Below are positions 22,641 through 34,083 of a stretch of 64,000 bases of DNA, one piece after another. The DNA is from Nelumbo lutea. Lineage: Eukaryota; Streptophyta; Magnoliopsida; Proteales; Nelumbonaceae. The stretch is from assembly GCA_022828595.1 (NCBI GenBank), contig JAKGHH010000001.1, forward strand, positions 143,177,017 through 143,241,016. The letters are read 5' to 3'. Under the pieces are notes generated by a model, which worked only from the letters and a program-made list of their open reading frames with translations, ran no database searches and was not told the DNA's origin. Within the stretch, counting starts at the first letter, position 1, and each line of letters opens with the position of its first letter. The translations under genes and the position numbers were made by a program.

Positions 22641-23781
22641 CAATGTTCAGAGAACTGGACCGGGCATCAACTTGGTAAAAGTAGAGGTTCACGGCTCAGA
22701 GGTCTGACCGAGGTTAAACCAAATGTCAAACCATGCTGATATAATAATAATATATATAATAATAAATAAAATAAAATAAAAAATTACTGAATATGAATGA
22801 CAATTAATCCAAAATAGAAATAAATACTTCAAACTTTTTAAGACAATATGTCCCATAATGAAAATAAATACATCAACAATCCAATAAAGTTCAAGACTCA
22901 ATACTAATTATAACCACCACCATTACAGAGGCATTTCAAAAATTATAATGCATACATGATAAACCAAAATTGATTTCAATTTTCAGCTATTTCAGTATCA
23001 CTATTCTAAATTTAGTTCCAATTTTCAGCTATTTTAATATCAATATCACCTAAAATTCAAAATATGAAATTAATTTAACTAAGTTTAAATTTCTATTTCA
23101 AGATTTCAAGAGGGTTTAAGCTAATCTTCAAGACCGAAAAACTAGTTGTGTATCTTGGCCGAATTTAATGGACTAAAAGCTTGAAGCAAAGATCAAACTT
23201 GTAACAAAACTATCAGTAATTAATTAATTTTAAGTTCAAAAATTAAAAAATAAATGGGCAAATTTTGCAAAAATCAGATTCAGGCGGTGGGAGGAGGAAG
23301 AGGAGAAGGAAAGAAAGAAGAAGACTAGGAGAGGGTGGTGAACAAAGCACCACCGCCGCTGCCAAAGAGAAGAAGAAGAAGATGATGATGATGATGACAC
23401 TGGCAGCTAGAGCTAGAGGGATGCACGCGGTGAATAGAGTCCATTGGCGAGAAGAAGAAGAAGAAGGAAGACTGAGAGAGGAGGGGAGAGACTACCTAGT
23501 GTCAGCGGCGAGGTGGTGGTGGTGGTGGTTGGAGTCGCTGAACTTAGGTTAGATTTGAAGAGGAAGAAGAGAAACAAAGATCGATCGAAGAGGGTTTATT
23601 TTTGGTTGGGTTTGGGATTTTCTGATTGGACCTTAGGGGCTGTTTGGCCCAATTTTAAGCTTTTTTGTCTTTTTCTACTAAAAATAAGAATGTTAAAAAA
23701 CTGGCTAGATATGCAAAACCAGGACCGGTTTTCCGATTCTACCGTTCAGCAGCCCGGTTTGGTCCGGTTTTCAGAACATTG
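22641..23781. mobile_element. Non-autonomous hAT-type element (1.14 kb) with perfect 8-bp TSD
   Basis: The element starts CAATGTTCAGAGAACTGGAC and ends TCCGGTTTTCAGAACATTG. It is flanked by ATATTTTT on both sides (22633-22640 and 23782-23789). An 8-bp duplication with CAATGTT-type ends fits the hAT superfamily. The interior has no transposase, but has a GA-rich stretch (23280-23580) that is open in several frames because of its AAG/GAG repeats. Confidence 0.8.
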
Positions 23782-23789
23782 ATATTTTT

Positions 23790-24397
23790 TTAATACGTAT
23801 TATCCACATGAGTTTAGATTTTAGTAGGACCAAACCAACTTTAAATTGATAAACTCAAGCTTAACGTATACTATCACATGTTTCGTGCTGAATTCACTAA
23901 TCACCATGTTTTCAGTCCAAGCAACTATTTTGCTTTGGGTGGAAGTCAATTTGTTTCTACTTCAATCAAAAGCAAGAATATTGGATTAAGTGATCTAATA
24001 AAAGTTTGACTCCAAAGCTAGTGGTAGTGGGGTTATGTGAGTTTAAGCATAAATATCTGCCCATTTGGAAGGGGCTTTAGCGGCTTCTTGGCTTTACAAG
24101 GTGGGCCCCATCCGAGGAATTGATGTTTGATGAAAACCTTGGAAAGCCCAACATAGCTATTTAGCTTGCAGCCAAAAAAAAATGCAACTTTCCACTTTCC
24201 ACGGATGTTTCTTTTAATGACTTCTCCAAATCATCTCAGTGAAAGCAGCTCAATAAGTTTCAGCTGTCCCAAATGGGCATATTAAATTTGAAAGGAGAAA
24301 AGCTTGCTTTGTTGTGCCAATCCAATTGCAGCTACAATTGTCTTTTAAGTCATGCAAAGTCAATATGGAACATCAATATAAGAATATAAGAGACCTT
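23790..24397. other. Intergenic DNA, no gene seen
   Basis: No coding region or element ends recognised between the hAT element and the SINE. Confidence 0.5.
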
Positions 24398-24541
24398 GTA
24401 CATGATATAATGGTAAAATTTTGGGTTGGCAAGTGTGAAATTGCGGGTTCGAGTTTGAGGACGGGCAACCCGTACCCAGTCTACCCCTCTCTCAGGACCC
24501 CCAGACAGCTCAGACCGACCAATATTGAGTAATGACCTTTA
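24398..24541 (+). mobile_element. tRNA-derived SINE with 10-bp TSD
   Basis: An A-box-like stretch (TGATATAATGGTAA, about 24404-24417) is followed about 30 bases later by a B box (GCGGGTTCGAGT, about 24444-24455), the internal Pol III promoter pattern of tRNA-derived SINEs. The unit is flanked by identical AAGAGACCTT copies (24388-24397 and 24542-24551). At 144 bp it fits a short plant SINE. No protein is encoded. Confidence 0.8.
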
Positions 24542-24551
24542 AAGAGACCTT

Positions 24552-26408
24552 AAGGTGTTAGAGGTAATAGGGTATTACATAACCCATATCGATGTGTTGT
24601 AACTTGTAACTCATGGAAATAGAAGAATGAGGTTGAGAAGCCCAAGTTTTTGCATTGAATATTCCAGGAAACAGAAAAGATTGCGAATCAATTGACAAAC
24701 TGTATGTGGCATTGGAAATCTCTCAAGCACAACCAAGTTTATATATGTTTCACAAACTGTATGTGATATTGGGTCGGTATTTTAGAGTCCACAACTTTAT
24801 TCGCAATTAAACCTATCTATGTTCCTAACGTGTGGCTGTAGTGTTGGGTAGTGACTTTGTGGGCAGCAGATGTCAGCTTCATATTCTATTAATGTTTCGG
24901 GAAATCATGTTTTATCACAAACTACCCTTACCAAGGGGTTTCTCGCTCATGTGAACACATAAAGGACATAACAACTAAGATAAGGTCCGAAAGGAATCCC
25001 TGAAGAAAGACACGATCAATCATGAGGGTATTTTGGCAAATTAAAATATTTGGATAAAGGGAAGTATTCTCTACAAAAGGAAATTGGAAATTCCTATATA
25101 TGAGAATGAGACCTTTGTTGCTGTCTCTGTAGAAAATTCGCAGTCACATAGAACAATATATAGATCTTATCTTTTGGTGCAAAAGGGCTTACATTTTTTG
25201 TCCAGGTACCGATATGCTTATATATATTTATATAAATAGATGCTCTCCAATTATTAATTTGAGATGACTTCGGCCTTCGATATATCAAAATTCTCTTAGT
25301 TGTTTAAACAAATGGATGGCATGCAACTGAATATTCCAAAACAGCAGATGCCAAAGACAATCTTGTTGCTTAGCCTGGACATCCAGGAAAGCAAGAAGGT
25401 CAAGAAAATGTTTGGGAAAGAGATCCCATCATGGTAGAGAAAGTGAACTGTATATATATGATACTCAAACACTAACCGTTCCCACTGGTTTGATGTAGAT
25501 TCCACCAGAAAGATGCATATACTATAAATTATAGCCTTCTCTATTAATTACTGAGTTGTATATCTTCAACTTGTATCTTTCTGTGTTAGTAATTCTGGCA
25601 GCATCCAATTGGATTTACATTTACTAACTTGACAGCTTTTGCTCCTTACCGTCTAACCAGACGAATATAACAGCTATGGGCTGCAGCATTCATAGATATG
25701 TAAAGCACAAGAGCACTAAAATAAACAGGTTAATTAAACACATGTAAACAACAAAGGGACAAAACTGAACACCTTGATCCATGTGATGCATTTGTATCTC
25801 ATCTTCCAGTAGAAGGTAGAAACAGAAAACATAAAAAGAAAAGAAAACCATGTATTTATATTTATATTTCATCTCGTTGTGATTCGGAGGCCCATGAAAA
25901 TATCATAGTCCAAGCCCATGTCGCTAGTGATTCAGAGGCCCATTGCTTCCAACACAAAATGCTAAGCCAGTCCTGTGATTGAGAACCGCCTTTCTTAGCC
26001 AGTAGTCACTAGTCAGCCTCTAAACCATCCAAACAAGCTCTGGGGTTCATCTTTTCTGGTACAACAACAAACAAGGGATGTTTTAATGCTTGGATAGTGG
26101 ATACAACTGAAAGGTCCAAGCTAAGTCATGGTCATCACTATAGGCTTAGCATCATTTAATTAAGATCACAAGGAAAAAATGAAATAGTTACTGATGAGCA
26201 CTAAATGCCTAATCTACAACATATCTATGCCATTGCAAATTCCAAAATTGATTATTAGCTCTGCAATGTAATCATCATAGAACATAGATTAGGTATTTGA
26301 AACGAACTTCTTTGTTCTCTTTTAAAATTTTTCCATCAATAAAATTCTGATTATTTATAAATTATAACACGCATAACCCACAGAATGTTGACAAGAGTTG
26401 GATCCAAT
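24552..26408. other. Intergenic DNA, no gene seen
   Basis: Both strands read. Short ORFs (for example 25094-25505 on the minus strand) have no recognisable domain. No element ends were found. Confidence 0.5.
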
Positions 26409-26746
26409 TAGGGATGTCAATGATATTTTGAAAAATTCGATTTTGAATTTGAATTCAAATTATCAAATCGAATTTGGATAATTCAAATATCATAATCAGT
26501 CGAATTCAGATATAACTTGATTCGATTAGATAATATCAAAACTTGACCAATTATTTAATTCTTATATATAATATATAAAAATTTAAATGTTTTATATCAT
26601 TTATATACTTTATATAAATAAAATACTTATTTTATATATTTATTAACTACCTAAAATAATTAATTGGTTGAATTCAAATTATATTAATTTTCAATATCCG
26701 ACGGATATCTAATTTTCTAACCAAATCAAAATTCAAATATTACCTA
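26409..26746. mobile_element. Decayed hAT-like MITE (low confidence)
   Basis: It begins TAGGGATGTCAATGATATTT, and the right side reversed begins TAGGTAATATTTGAATTTTG. The interior is a run of 'aattcaaatt/gaatttga' text. No target duplication is seen. Confidence 0.35.
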
Positions 26747-27102
26747 AAGATTTCATTAAGGAGGGATGATTCCTTTCAGGAAGGGAAAGTAGTGGAATTA
26801 TTAATTCGTTGGGAAGGAATACTGTCCTTGAGATGGATCTTTTCTTGCAAGTTACCTTGAAATTGAATGCAGAGGAACCTTCTCTTGGCCTTCTTTTTCC
26901 ATGTCCTGCCAAACGAATTAAGTAGCCCAGCATGTCCTTTAGGCAGTACAGCTGTACAGATTAGGTTAATAGTCATGCTCATACCTGACTTTAGGTTGGA
27001 GTTGAGTAGGTTAATAATCCCATTACTTATGAACAATCCAAAATCATGAATTAAAAAGGGGCTAATCTCCAGCGGTTGACAAAATGCCAGTGATACACGC
27101 AA
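26747..27102. other. Intergenic DNA, possible MITE pieces
   Basis: Open frames exist on both strands (for example 26776-27135 minus) but lack any recognised domain. On the minus strand near 26928 the phrase GGGCTACTTAATTCGTTTGG looks like a Tourist-type end. Confidence 0.35.
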
Positions 27103-27268
27103 GGTTGCATTTGGATTAGCTTCACAAATCCTCAATTTTAGGCTTTGTGCTTCCGGTCTTAAAAGTATTTTGGCTTTAGATTTTCACTTTTTACAAGCAA
27201 TTCTTGTTGGTTCAATTTTATTTTCCACAGCCAACAGCTCGAAAGCAAAAACTAATCCAAATGAAACC
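27103..27268. mobile_element. Small PIF/Harbinger-like MITE (166 bp)
   Basis: The left end GGTTGCATTTGGATTAGCTT matches the reversed right end GGTTTCATTTGGATTAGTTT with few differences. The flanking 3-mers are CAA and TAA, so the expected TWA target duplication would have lost one match. Confidence 0.55.
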
Positions 27269-28189
27269 TAATTCCCTTAAAATCTCACAACTAAATTTTT
27301 GGATGAATCTGGTATAGTCAGGATGCTCTAGTCCATTGACAAGATTAGCTACCAGATGTTGCCGTTTACCAGGGGAAGAGGGCACTCATCTTTCTTTTTC
27401 TTTCTTTAATAACCTTCCTGGTGGAGAGACAGCAACCTTAAAATTTTATTTAACCATTGTCAAAAACATTTAGAGTATATAACCCACATTGTCCCAAATC
27501 CATTGAACAATAACCTCTCCTGATCACTCAACCCAGCCCAAAGAAAAAATAAAATACTGAACGTCAGGTGTAAGGATAATCCTGAACTTCATATTTTCAT
27601 TACTTGGAATCCTCACTGGGATTATCTTTCTCTTTTGTAAAAGTTGTCATGTTTATTAATATACATTTGTAGTGGAATAATGGACTCAAATTGTCCAACA
27701 TAACTAGCAACAAGCATTCATGCTGGATGAAAATATGGTGATGAAATAAAAGGTACAGATAAAAAGAAAGTACAACACAACTTTTATCAACAAAATTGCA
27801 GTCAATGCACCGAAGTAATCACATTTTGTTTAAAGTGCTGAGGATACAATTTGGTTTGACAAATCTCTGAACTTGAAAGCTAGCTCGTAACTGGTAAAAT
27901 TAATGTATTAATTCTACTGGTTCACAAACTAGCTATTAAATTACGAACTTTGCAAAACAGACTTGAAGAATCGAGAAAGTAAAGACTAAATCAATAGATT
28001 TAGCATACTTTATCATTAACAGGAATCACTTGTACTGAACAAACACATACAAATATCATGACTAAGAAATGCATCAAATAAAAGCCCTCATTATTTATAT
28101 GATCACAGGCAACTAGAAATTAAAATTATGCTTAAAAAATAGTTGCAAGTATGGAATTCCAAACAGTAGTTGTTTTGGGTATACAGAAA
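27269..28189. other. Intergenic DNA and 3' flank of FQR1
   Basis: No gene seen. The 3' UTR of the minus-strand FQR1-like gene should lie at about 27.9-28.19 kb. Confidence 0.45.
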
Positions 28190-31100
28190 TCAAGCAGCTC
28201 CTTTTTTGAGCTTCTTTGCAATGCCAGCAATATACTTTCCTTGGTGGAAGGCTTGCTCGAGTTCAAGTTCAGATGGCTGTCTAGAGCCGTCCCCAGCATA
28301 AGTTCCTGCACCATATGGGCTACCACCTTTCACCTTCTCCAACTCAAACATGCCAGCACCAAATGTGTATCCAATCGGAACAAAGATCATCCCATGATGA
28401 ACCAGCTGAGTGATGGCTGTTAACCTGTAAAATATCCAAAATTATTAGATAAACATGGTTTTTAATTCAATTGAAAAAGTAATCTTCCATTTAACAAGGA
28501 TTTTTTATGCATACACTAAGGAACTTACGCAGTAGTCTCTTGTCCACCACCTTGAGATCCAGTGCTGTAAAAGATTCCCGCAGGCTTGCCTGCCAATTTT
28601 TGTGTTCTCCAGAGACCTCCAGTTGCATCCAGAAATGCTTTAAATTGAGCAGCCATCATTCCAAATCTAGTTGGGAATCCAAAAATAAGTCCATCAGCCT
28701 CAGCAAGCTCAGCTGGTGTTATAATTGGAACATCACTCTTTGGAGGAGCACTCATCTTCCCCAGCACCTCCTCTGAAAGTGTCTCAGGAACCTGTTCCAT
28801 GTAACCATTAAAGACCATTACACAAGCTGCTATCTCAGTAATAAGTTTATAAAGCAACTATTGCAACAGTAGTAACCATAAATAAATCTGGCAGTTTCCT
28901 TGTAGCACTGGAAGATTACTGCACTGCAGTACAGGAGATACTCCCATCAAAGGAATAAATTAGCAAATCCTACATTAAAAAAATAAGGAGGAGCACTTCA
29001 GTGAAGCATTCATGGAGGAATGCATTGCATCCACGTCTTATAGCCTTAGCATTTCCAAGTTAAATTAGCTTCTGTTAATCCTGTGAACAATTTTCTATTT
29101 CCCTGGTTTTGACAAGTGAAAGCTAATCTTTTTTCGTTAGGAATGTGAAAATAACTCCAGAGTGAGAATAGAAGAAATCAAAAGATGTTTCCATTAACAT
29201 CTGATTTAAGCTACATCTTCTTTCCAGAATGCTTTGCAAAAATACTGAATCATATGACAGAACATTTCTAAATGCCTTTTTCGTTCAAAGGTATTACTAG
29301 ATAGGTAACTCATAGGCTAGAGGCTTTGGAACTAGAAAGAACATTCAAAACCAATTCTGCAACCACACTTTCCCTACCAACTATTGCATCTTCTTTCTTC
29401 TTTTTCCGGATAGAGTTGTCAATGGACTCTGAAATCCTGAATACCTGACTGAAGATCCAATCCAATTAATAAATTCAGTATTTTATATTCATATAAATTT
29501 GTTTTATATGTATGAGCCAACATGTGTTATTTTGTTATAGTTTTAAGTTATTTTATTTATTTTAAAATTGGCGAAGTAGACTTGGATTAAATCCGAAAAG
29601 TCAAAACATCCGATAGAATCTGCATTTTGATCCAACACCCCCTAAATATGATAGATTTGGATTTACGCTTTTGATAATTGGATTAGACTCAAATTTAGCC
29701 ATCTCTATTCCAAATCTGACTGATTACATCCCTACTTCCAGCAATTTGTATCCCATAAATTTTATTTTTGGTGGACAAACTACATTAGAAGAGTTGAAAC
29801 CAAGAAGTTGTTGCATTTTTACTGCACTCTTGCCAATGCATCAATAAGAGGGCACTTACATCTTCCTTTGGTTCCATTTCATTTGCGTTAATCTTTAAAT
29901 ATGAAGATGCTTTCAGATCTATAGGCATCTTCATCCAATTATGTATCACACCAACCCATTATTCAATTTATTACAACTATTCAACTATAGAAGAGTGAGA
30001 TCAGAGAGATAGCAACACACCTGCCACAATTTTCGCTTCAACACCCTCTACAGATGCAGCACCTTTCTTTATCTCTTCTGCTAGCTTCTCAACATGTCCA
30101 TACATGGAATAATACCTGCAGGATCATTTTGGTATTTGATCATAGACAAATTTTCCATAAAAGTACATTATCCTAATAGACAAATTACCAGAATTGGCAA
30201 TAGGAACAAGAAAAAAATGTTTCTACATCATAAAATAGGGGAAAAGTACATTATCCTAATAACAATGATTTGATGGAGACAAAACAAAGTTTCAAGGTAA
30301 AGGAGTAAAAGCTAAAAAAATACAAAAAGAATTAGCGTGTATATATCGTATACCAAAATCCACAATCTAGATAGTAAGCAAGATATCAAAGAGAAGTGAA
30401 TTTGAAGTCCAATGCATTTTTTAATTCTGTTCTTCATATCCCAGAAGAGCTTAGAAGGATTTTGCGTGAGGATTATGTTAGTCTTCCCGTTTTGAGGATT
30501 GGATAATCCTGATTGTATCTTTTATTCTTATTTGGGTGGGTTTGAAAGGGTGATGTTGAGTGCTTTTTGTACAGGGCATGGGGCAAGGCAGGCTACGTCC
30601 TCCCCTGTATATTCTTACTTTCCATTTGATAATAGTTAATAAAATTTGAGGTGGTCGCCCCTCCACCTGGAATAAAGTTTGGGGTTAAAGAAATATCAAA
30701 GAGAAATGGACAGTCTACCTCTGAATTCATGGAATTGGCAACCAAAAAACATCAAGATTGGTGCCATGACCCCAATAAGTCATGCATGGACAAGAGGCCA
30801 ACAAGAACTTATAATAAAAATCATGACAACTGACAAGACATAAAAGAACTAATTCAGGTAGAGACCTTTACAGCAAAGCCTTCCACTACATACTTTCAGG
30901 TTTCCATACTTTGGTCTCCATTTGAGATAGGATTCAAAAATAAAGAAAATAAGAAAGAAGGGTTTCAACAAAATTTAAAAGCTGTAAGAACAATTCTACA
31001 GTACTGGAAATTTCAGCCAAAGGACCAAACTTCAGATCAACAAAAGGACAACAGATTTGGGTGTTATTACCAAGTTCTACTTTTTGGAGGTTCTGTTTGG

Positions 31101-32239
31101 TTTAGAACAATTCAACAGTACATTTTCCCAAGAGTCTCTTTTAACTTGCATTTTTTTCATAAAGAATATTTGTCAAATTAAATAGAAGATAACTATCCAA
31201 ATAAACATTAAGCAAAGTAAGATAAGAGGTTTTATAAATCAATATCGGAGTAATAGCACTATCCAAATTAGATTTAGAAGGCTGCCACTAAAGAGAATTT
31301 TGACAAGGATAGAAAGGGATCTTTCTAGAAAAAAACAAACATCCTCAAACCAACCACTTGTTTTAAGACCATTAAGTAAAAGAATAAAACACGACTCTGA
31401 GTCCTACAAGAAGGATGGATGAAGGTTCTCGTACATGTAACTTTTTTTCTTTCCTCTTCGTCCTAATCTATCTTTCTTTTGTCATGATCACAACAACAAC
31501 AACAACAAGACTGGGAAAATTTACAACAAAGCGTAAACAAATCACCAGAAGCATGGTTTGTTAAGTAATATCATATTTCACATATCCATCAATCAAAATT
31601 TCAATTGTAGACATCAATTTAACTAGATTGAAGTAATTCAAGAGTTTGTCGAGAAAAAAGAAGTTTGACCAATAGTTTAAGCTAAAGAGAGCGACGGAAA
31701 ACAAAATACCAAACAAGCTGAGGAGCTAGAATCCAAGTGCAAAATTAAAACCCCAAAGTTGATGAAATTCGATTTTCTTCCGAATATTTCTTTTGATTTC
31801 GGTAACTCCAAAAACATCGGCATTAAAATAAAAAGAGAAAATGCAAAAAGAGAAATGGAAAATTTTCAACATTTTAAAGCTCAGCTAGCTGAGAAGCGAA
31901 GGCCCAATAACAAATAATCAAGAAAAAGAGAAGGAAAATTGTACAGATCCGAATTCCTTAACCATCGAAGCAAAGAAGAGTAGAGCAAAGAGAGAGTGAA
32001 ACATAGAACAAAATATCATTTAAAAAGAAAAGGAAGAAGATCATCAATAATCAAGGGATCCAAAAAACGTAAGAAAATAGAGAAGAAGTCAAAAGCAAAG
32101 AGGGATCGAAGATAATTTCTTAAAGGAAAGAAGCTGATTCATATGAAGTAGCCAAAATGTCGAAATGAATGCATAAGAGAAATTAAGAAAAGACGGTGAA
32201 AGAGAGTAAAGCTTACACAATATACACTTTGGTCGCCAT
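28190..32239 (-). CDS. FQR1: NAD(P)H:quinone oxidoreductase, WrbA/flavodoxin type (FQR1-like), frame broken in exon 2
   Basis: Four exons on the minus strand: 32217-32239, 30021-30115, 28529-28791 and 28190-28424. The family makes FMN-bound cytosolic or plasma-membrane enzymes that reduce quinones by two electrons. The product starts [20 protein letters not shown] with the flavodoxin FMN-phosphate loop, followed by [53 protein letters not shown] and [17 protein letters not shown], all strongly conserved. Exon 2 is 95 nt where 94 are needed. A run of four T on the + strand (30030-30033; AAAA in the transcript) shifts the frame just before exon 3. Three As would restore the family's conserved residues at the junction and give 204 residues, the usual length. 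A non-canonical donor two bases downstream could also restore frame, with altered residues. Intron 1 is 2.1 kb and non-coding. Plant FQR1 genes are known to be auxin-inducible; no auxin element was pinned down here. Confidence 0.93.
30440..30640 (+). repeat. LINE-like 3' tail in FQR1 intron 1 (tentative)
   Basis: The text around TACAGGGCATGGGGCAAGGC, then GTCCTCCCCTGTATATTC and TTAATAAAATTT, resembles the short non-coding tails of plant LINEs ('..TGTATAT...AATAAAATTT'). No reverse transcriptase is present and no poly-A or target duplication is clear. Confidence 0.25.
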
Positions 32240-32385
32240 TAACGAGTGTTGGAAGGTCACTCCTGTCTCCCGCTGGCTCTCTCAGCTCTCAAGCCCAAAG
32301 CGAGAGATGCACTGTCTATCGACGACTTTCGAGTCTCGACTATCGTATGGAAATGGAAGGCAAACGAAACGGAAGAGCACAGCCG

Positions 32386-32393
32386 TATTTATA
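32386..32393 (-). promoter_or_regulatory. TATA box of the FQR1-like gene
   Basis: On the minus strand TATAAATA lies about 147 bases before the start codon. A start site about 30 bases further would give a 5' leader of roughly 115 nt. The leader is rich in CT and GAGAG text, common in plant 5' UTRs. Confidence 0.6.
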
Positions 32394-33274
32394 TTTGTCC
32401 GCCCCAGTTTTTAGTTAATCCAAATTAATCATTCACTATTGCCTAATTGGATAATAAATATCATTTTATTTCAAAAGTCATATGTGTCAGTCGTAAATCT
32501 CAAATTTTTTGTTGGCAAATGGCAATTACTACTTGGTGGGCCCTCGCCCCTCGTTAATCTAGGTTAAGAAAATTAACTAACATGTACATGTGTTTTGGAT
32601 TTCTCCCTCCCATTATGTCCAAGGAAACAAAGTTACTTTATTAAGTATTTTAACAAGAATTTCTTTGAATTTAGACCGATGATGATGAATCTGGACCATG
32701 AATGGATCAGGATTCTGAGTTTGCCTCAAGAATCTTCCGAATAACAAACGACAAGGTGGCGATGACGTAGGACATACGGCAGGATGAGTGTCAGCACACC
32801 GAAATTTAAAATTACACCGCAACCCCCATTTCTCAAAAAAAAAAAAAAAAAAATTAATTATTTAGAACTCTCCCGGGCTCTTCTCCATATCTCTTAAACC
32901 TCTGAGACCCTTGTCAACTGTCATTGATTTTTTTAATCTAATATTTACATTCGATCAAGTGATTGTTAGTGATTAACGGTCACGGACATTGTTCACCTCA
33001 GTTATAATTGTTTTTATTCATTAAACTAATCCCAAGTGGCAAATCAACGGTAAGACTCCGGATCTCATGCGCACAAGAATCCTGCACACTTCTATCCACA
33101 GACATTACAGCTGGAGATGTTTCCAATGTACACAGCCGTAGTGTTATGTGGGCAGGAGATCCGTCCTAACAGTTGGAATGGAAATGGCCCATTTCAATTC
33201 TGATTCTAGATCCCTATTCTTAGATTCTTCAAGTTCTGCTTTTTATTTCAAAAGTGAAAATGAAGACCGAGTTT
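32394..33274. other. FQR1 upstream flank and intergenic DNA
   Basis: Probable distal promoter of the FQR1-like gene, then non-coding DNA with an A-run at about 32837-32853. No gene recognised. Confidence 0.45.
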
Positions 33275-33282
33275 ATGACAAA

Positions 33283-33946
33283 TTGGGGTGTTTACGTTAA
33301 AAGTCAAACTGATCAAACCGGTCCGACTCAACTTAAGTTGGTCGGTTTTCAAAACCACCGGTTGATTTCAGTTTGTATGAGAAAATAAACCAACTCCTCG
33401 ATTCGGTTTCATTTTCATACCAAACCGAACCAATTCTATATGTTTAAGTAATTATTAATTAGTCCCTACCTCATATATTAAATGTTGCTTATTTTATCTG
33501 TGTTTTGTTTGAACTTTGAAAAAAAATTGGTTATTTATGATAAAAACTAAAAATTAAAACTAATACAAATATAATACAATAGTATAATATTTAATTCAGT
33601 TTTGTATAAATTTAAATATATATTGACAAAAAAAATCAGTTTTGCATAAAAAATTAATCAATTTAAATATATATTTTGATTTTGCATAAAAACTAAAAAG
33701 AAACGAATTTAAATATAAATAGATATTTTAGTTTAAAATATATATAAAAACCGACTAAACTGATAAACCGACCTTTCATGTTTGGGTCGGTTTTGCTTCA
33801 GGGTCAGTTGGTTTTGATTTAGTCAATAAGTAAATCGACTAGATCAAGTCAATTGATTTCGATTTAATCAATAAATAAACCGACTAAATCAGATCGATTG
33901 AAGAAAATGACTCAAACCGACCCAACCCGATCCGTGAACACCCCTA
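33283..33946. mobile_element. Non-autonomous hAT element (664 bp) with perfect 8-bp TSD
   Basis: Flanked by ATGACAAA on both sides (33275-33282 and 33947-33954). The ends are TTGGGGTGTTTACG on the left and, reversed on the right, TAGGGGTGTTCACGG. The interior is made of 'accgact/ggtcggtttt' repeats with no coding region. Confidence 0.85.
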
Positions 33947-34083
33947 ATGACAAATAGGGGTTCAGTTCATGGAAAATTTACATAGAGGTTGCACAAGAAT
34001 TTGCAGGAAATGGCAGAACTTGACCAGTGGATGATCTCTGCCTCTATGGAGGTTTTGAAAAGTAAAGGTATATTTAAGAAAAA

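Noticed and set aside
23265..23782. Two overlapping + strand ORFs rich in Arg, Glu and Lys
   Set aside because: They arise from GAAGAAG and GTGGTGG repeats inside the hAT element 22641-23781; such repeats are open in several frames.
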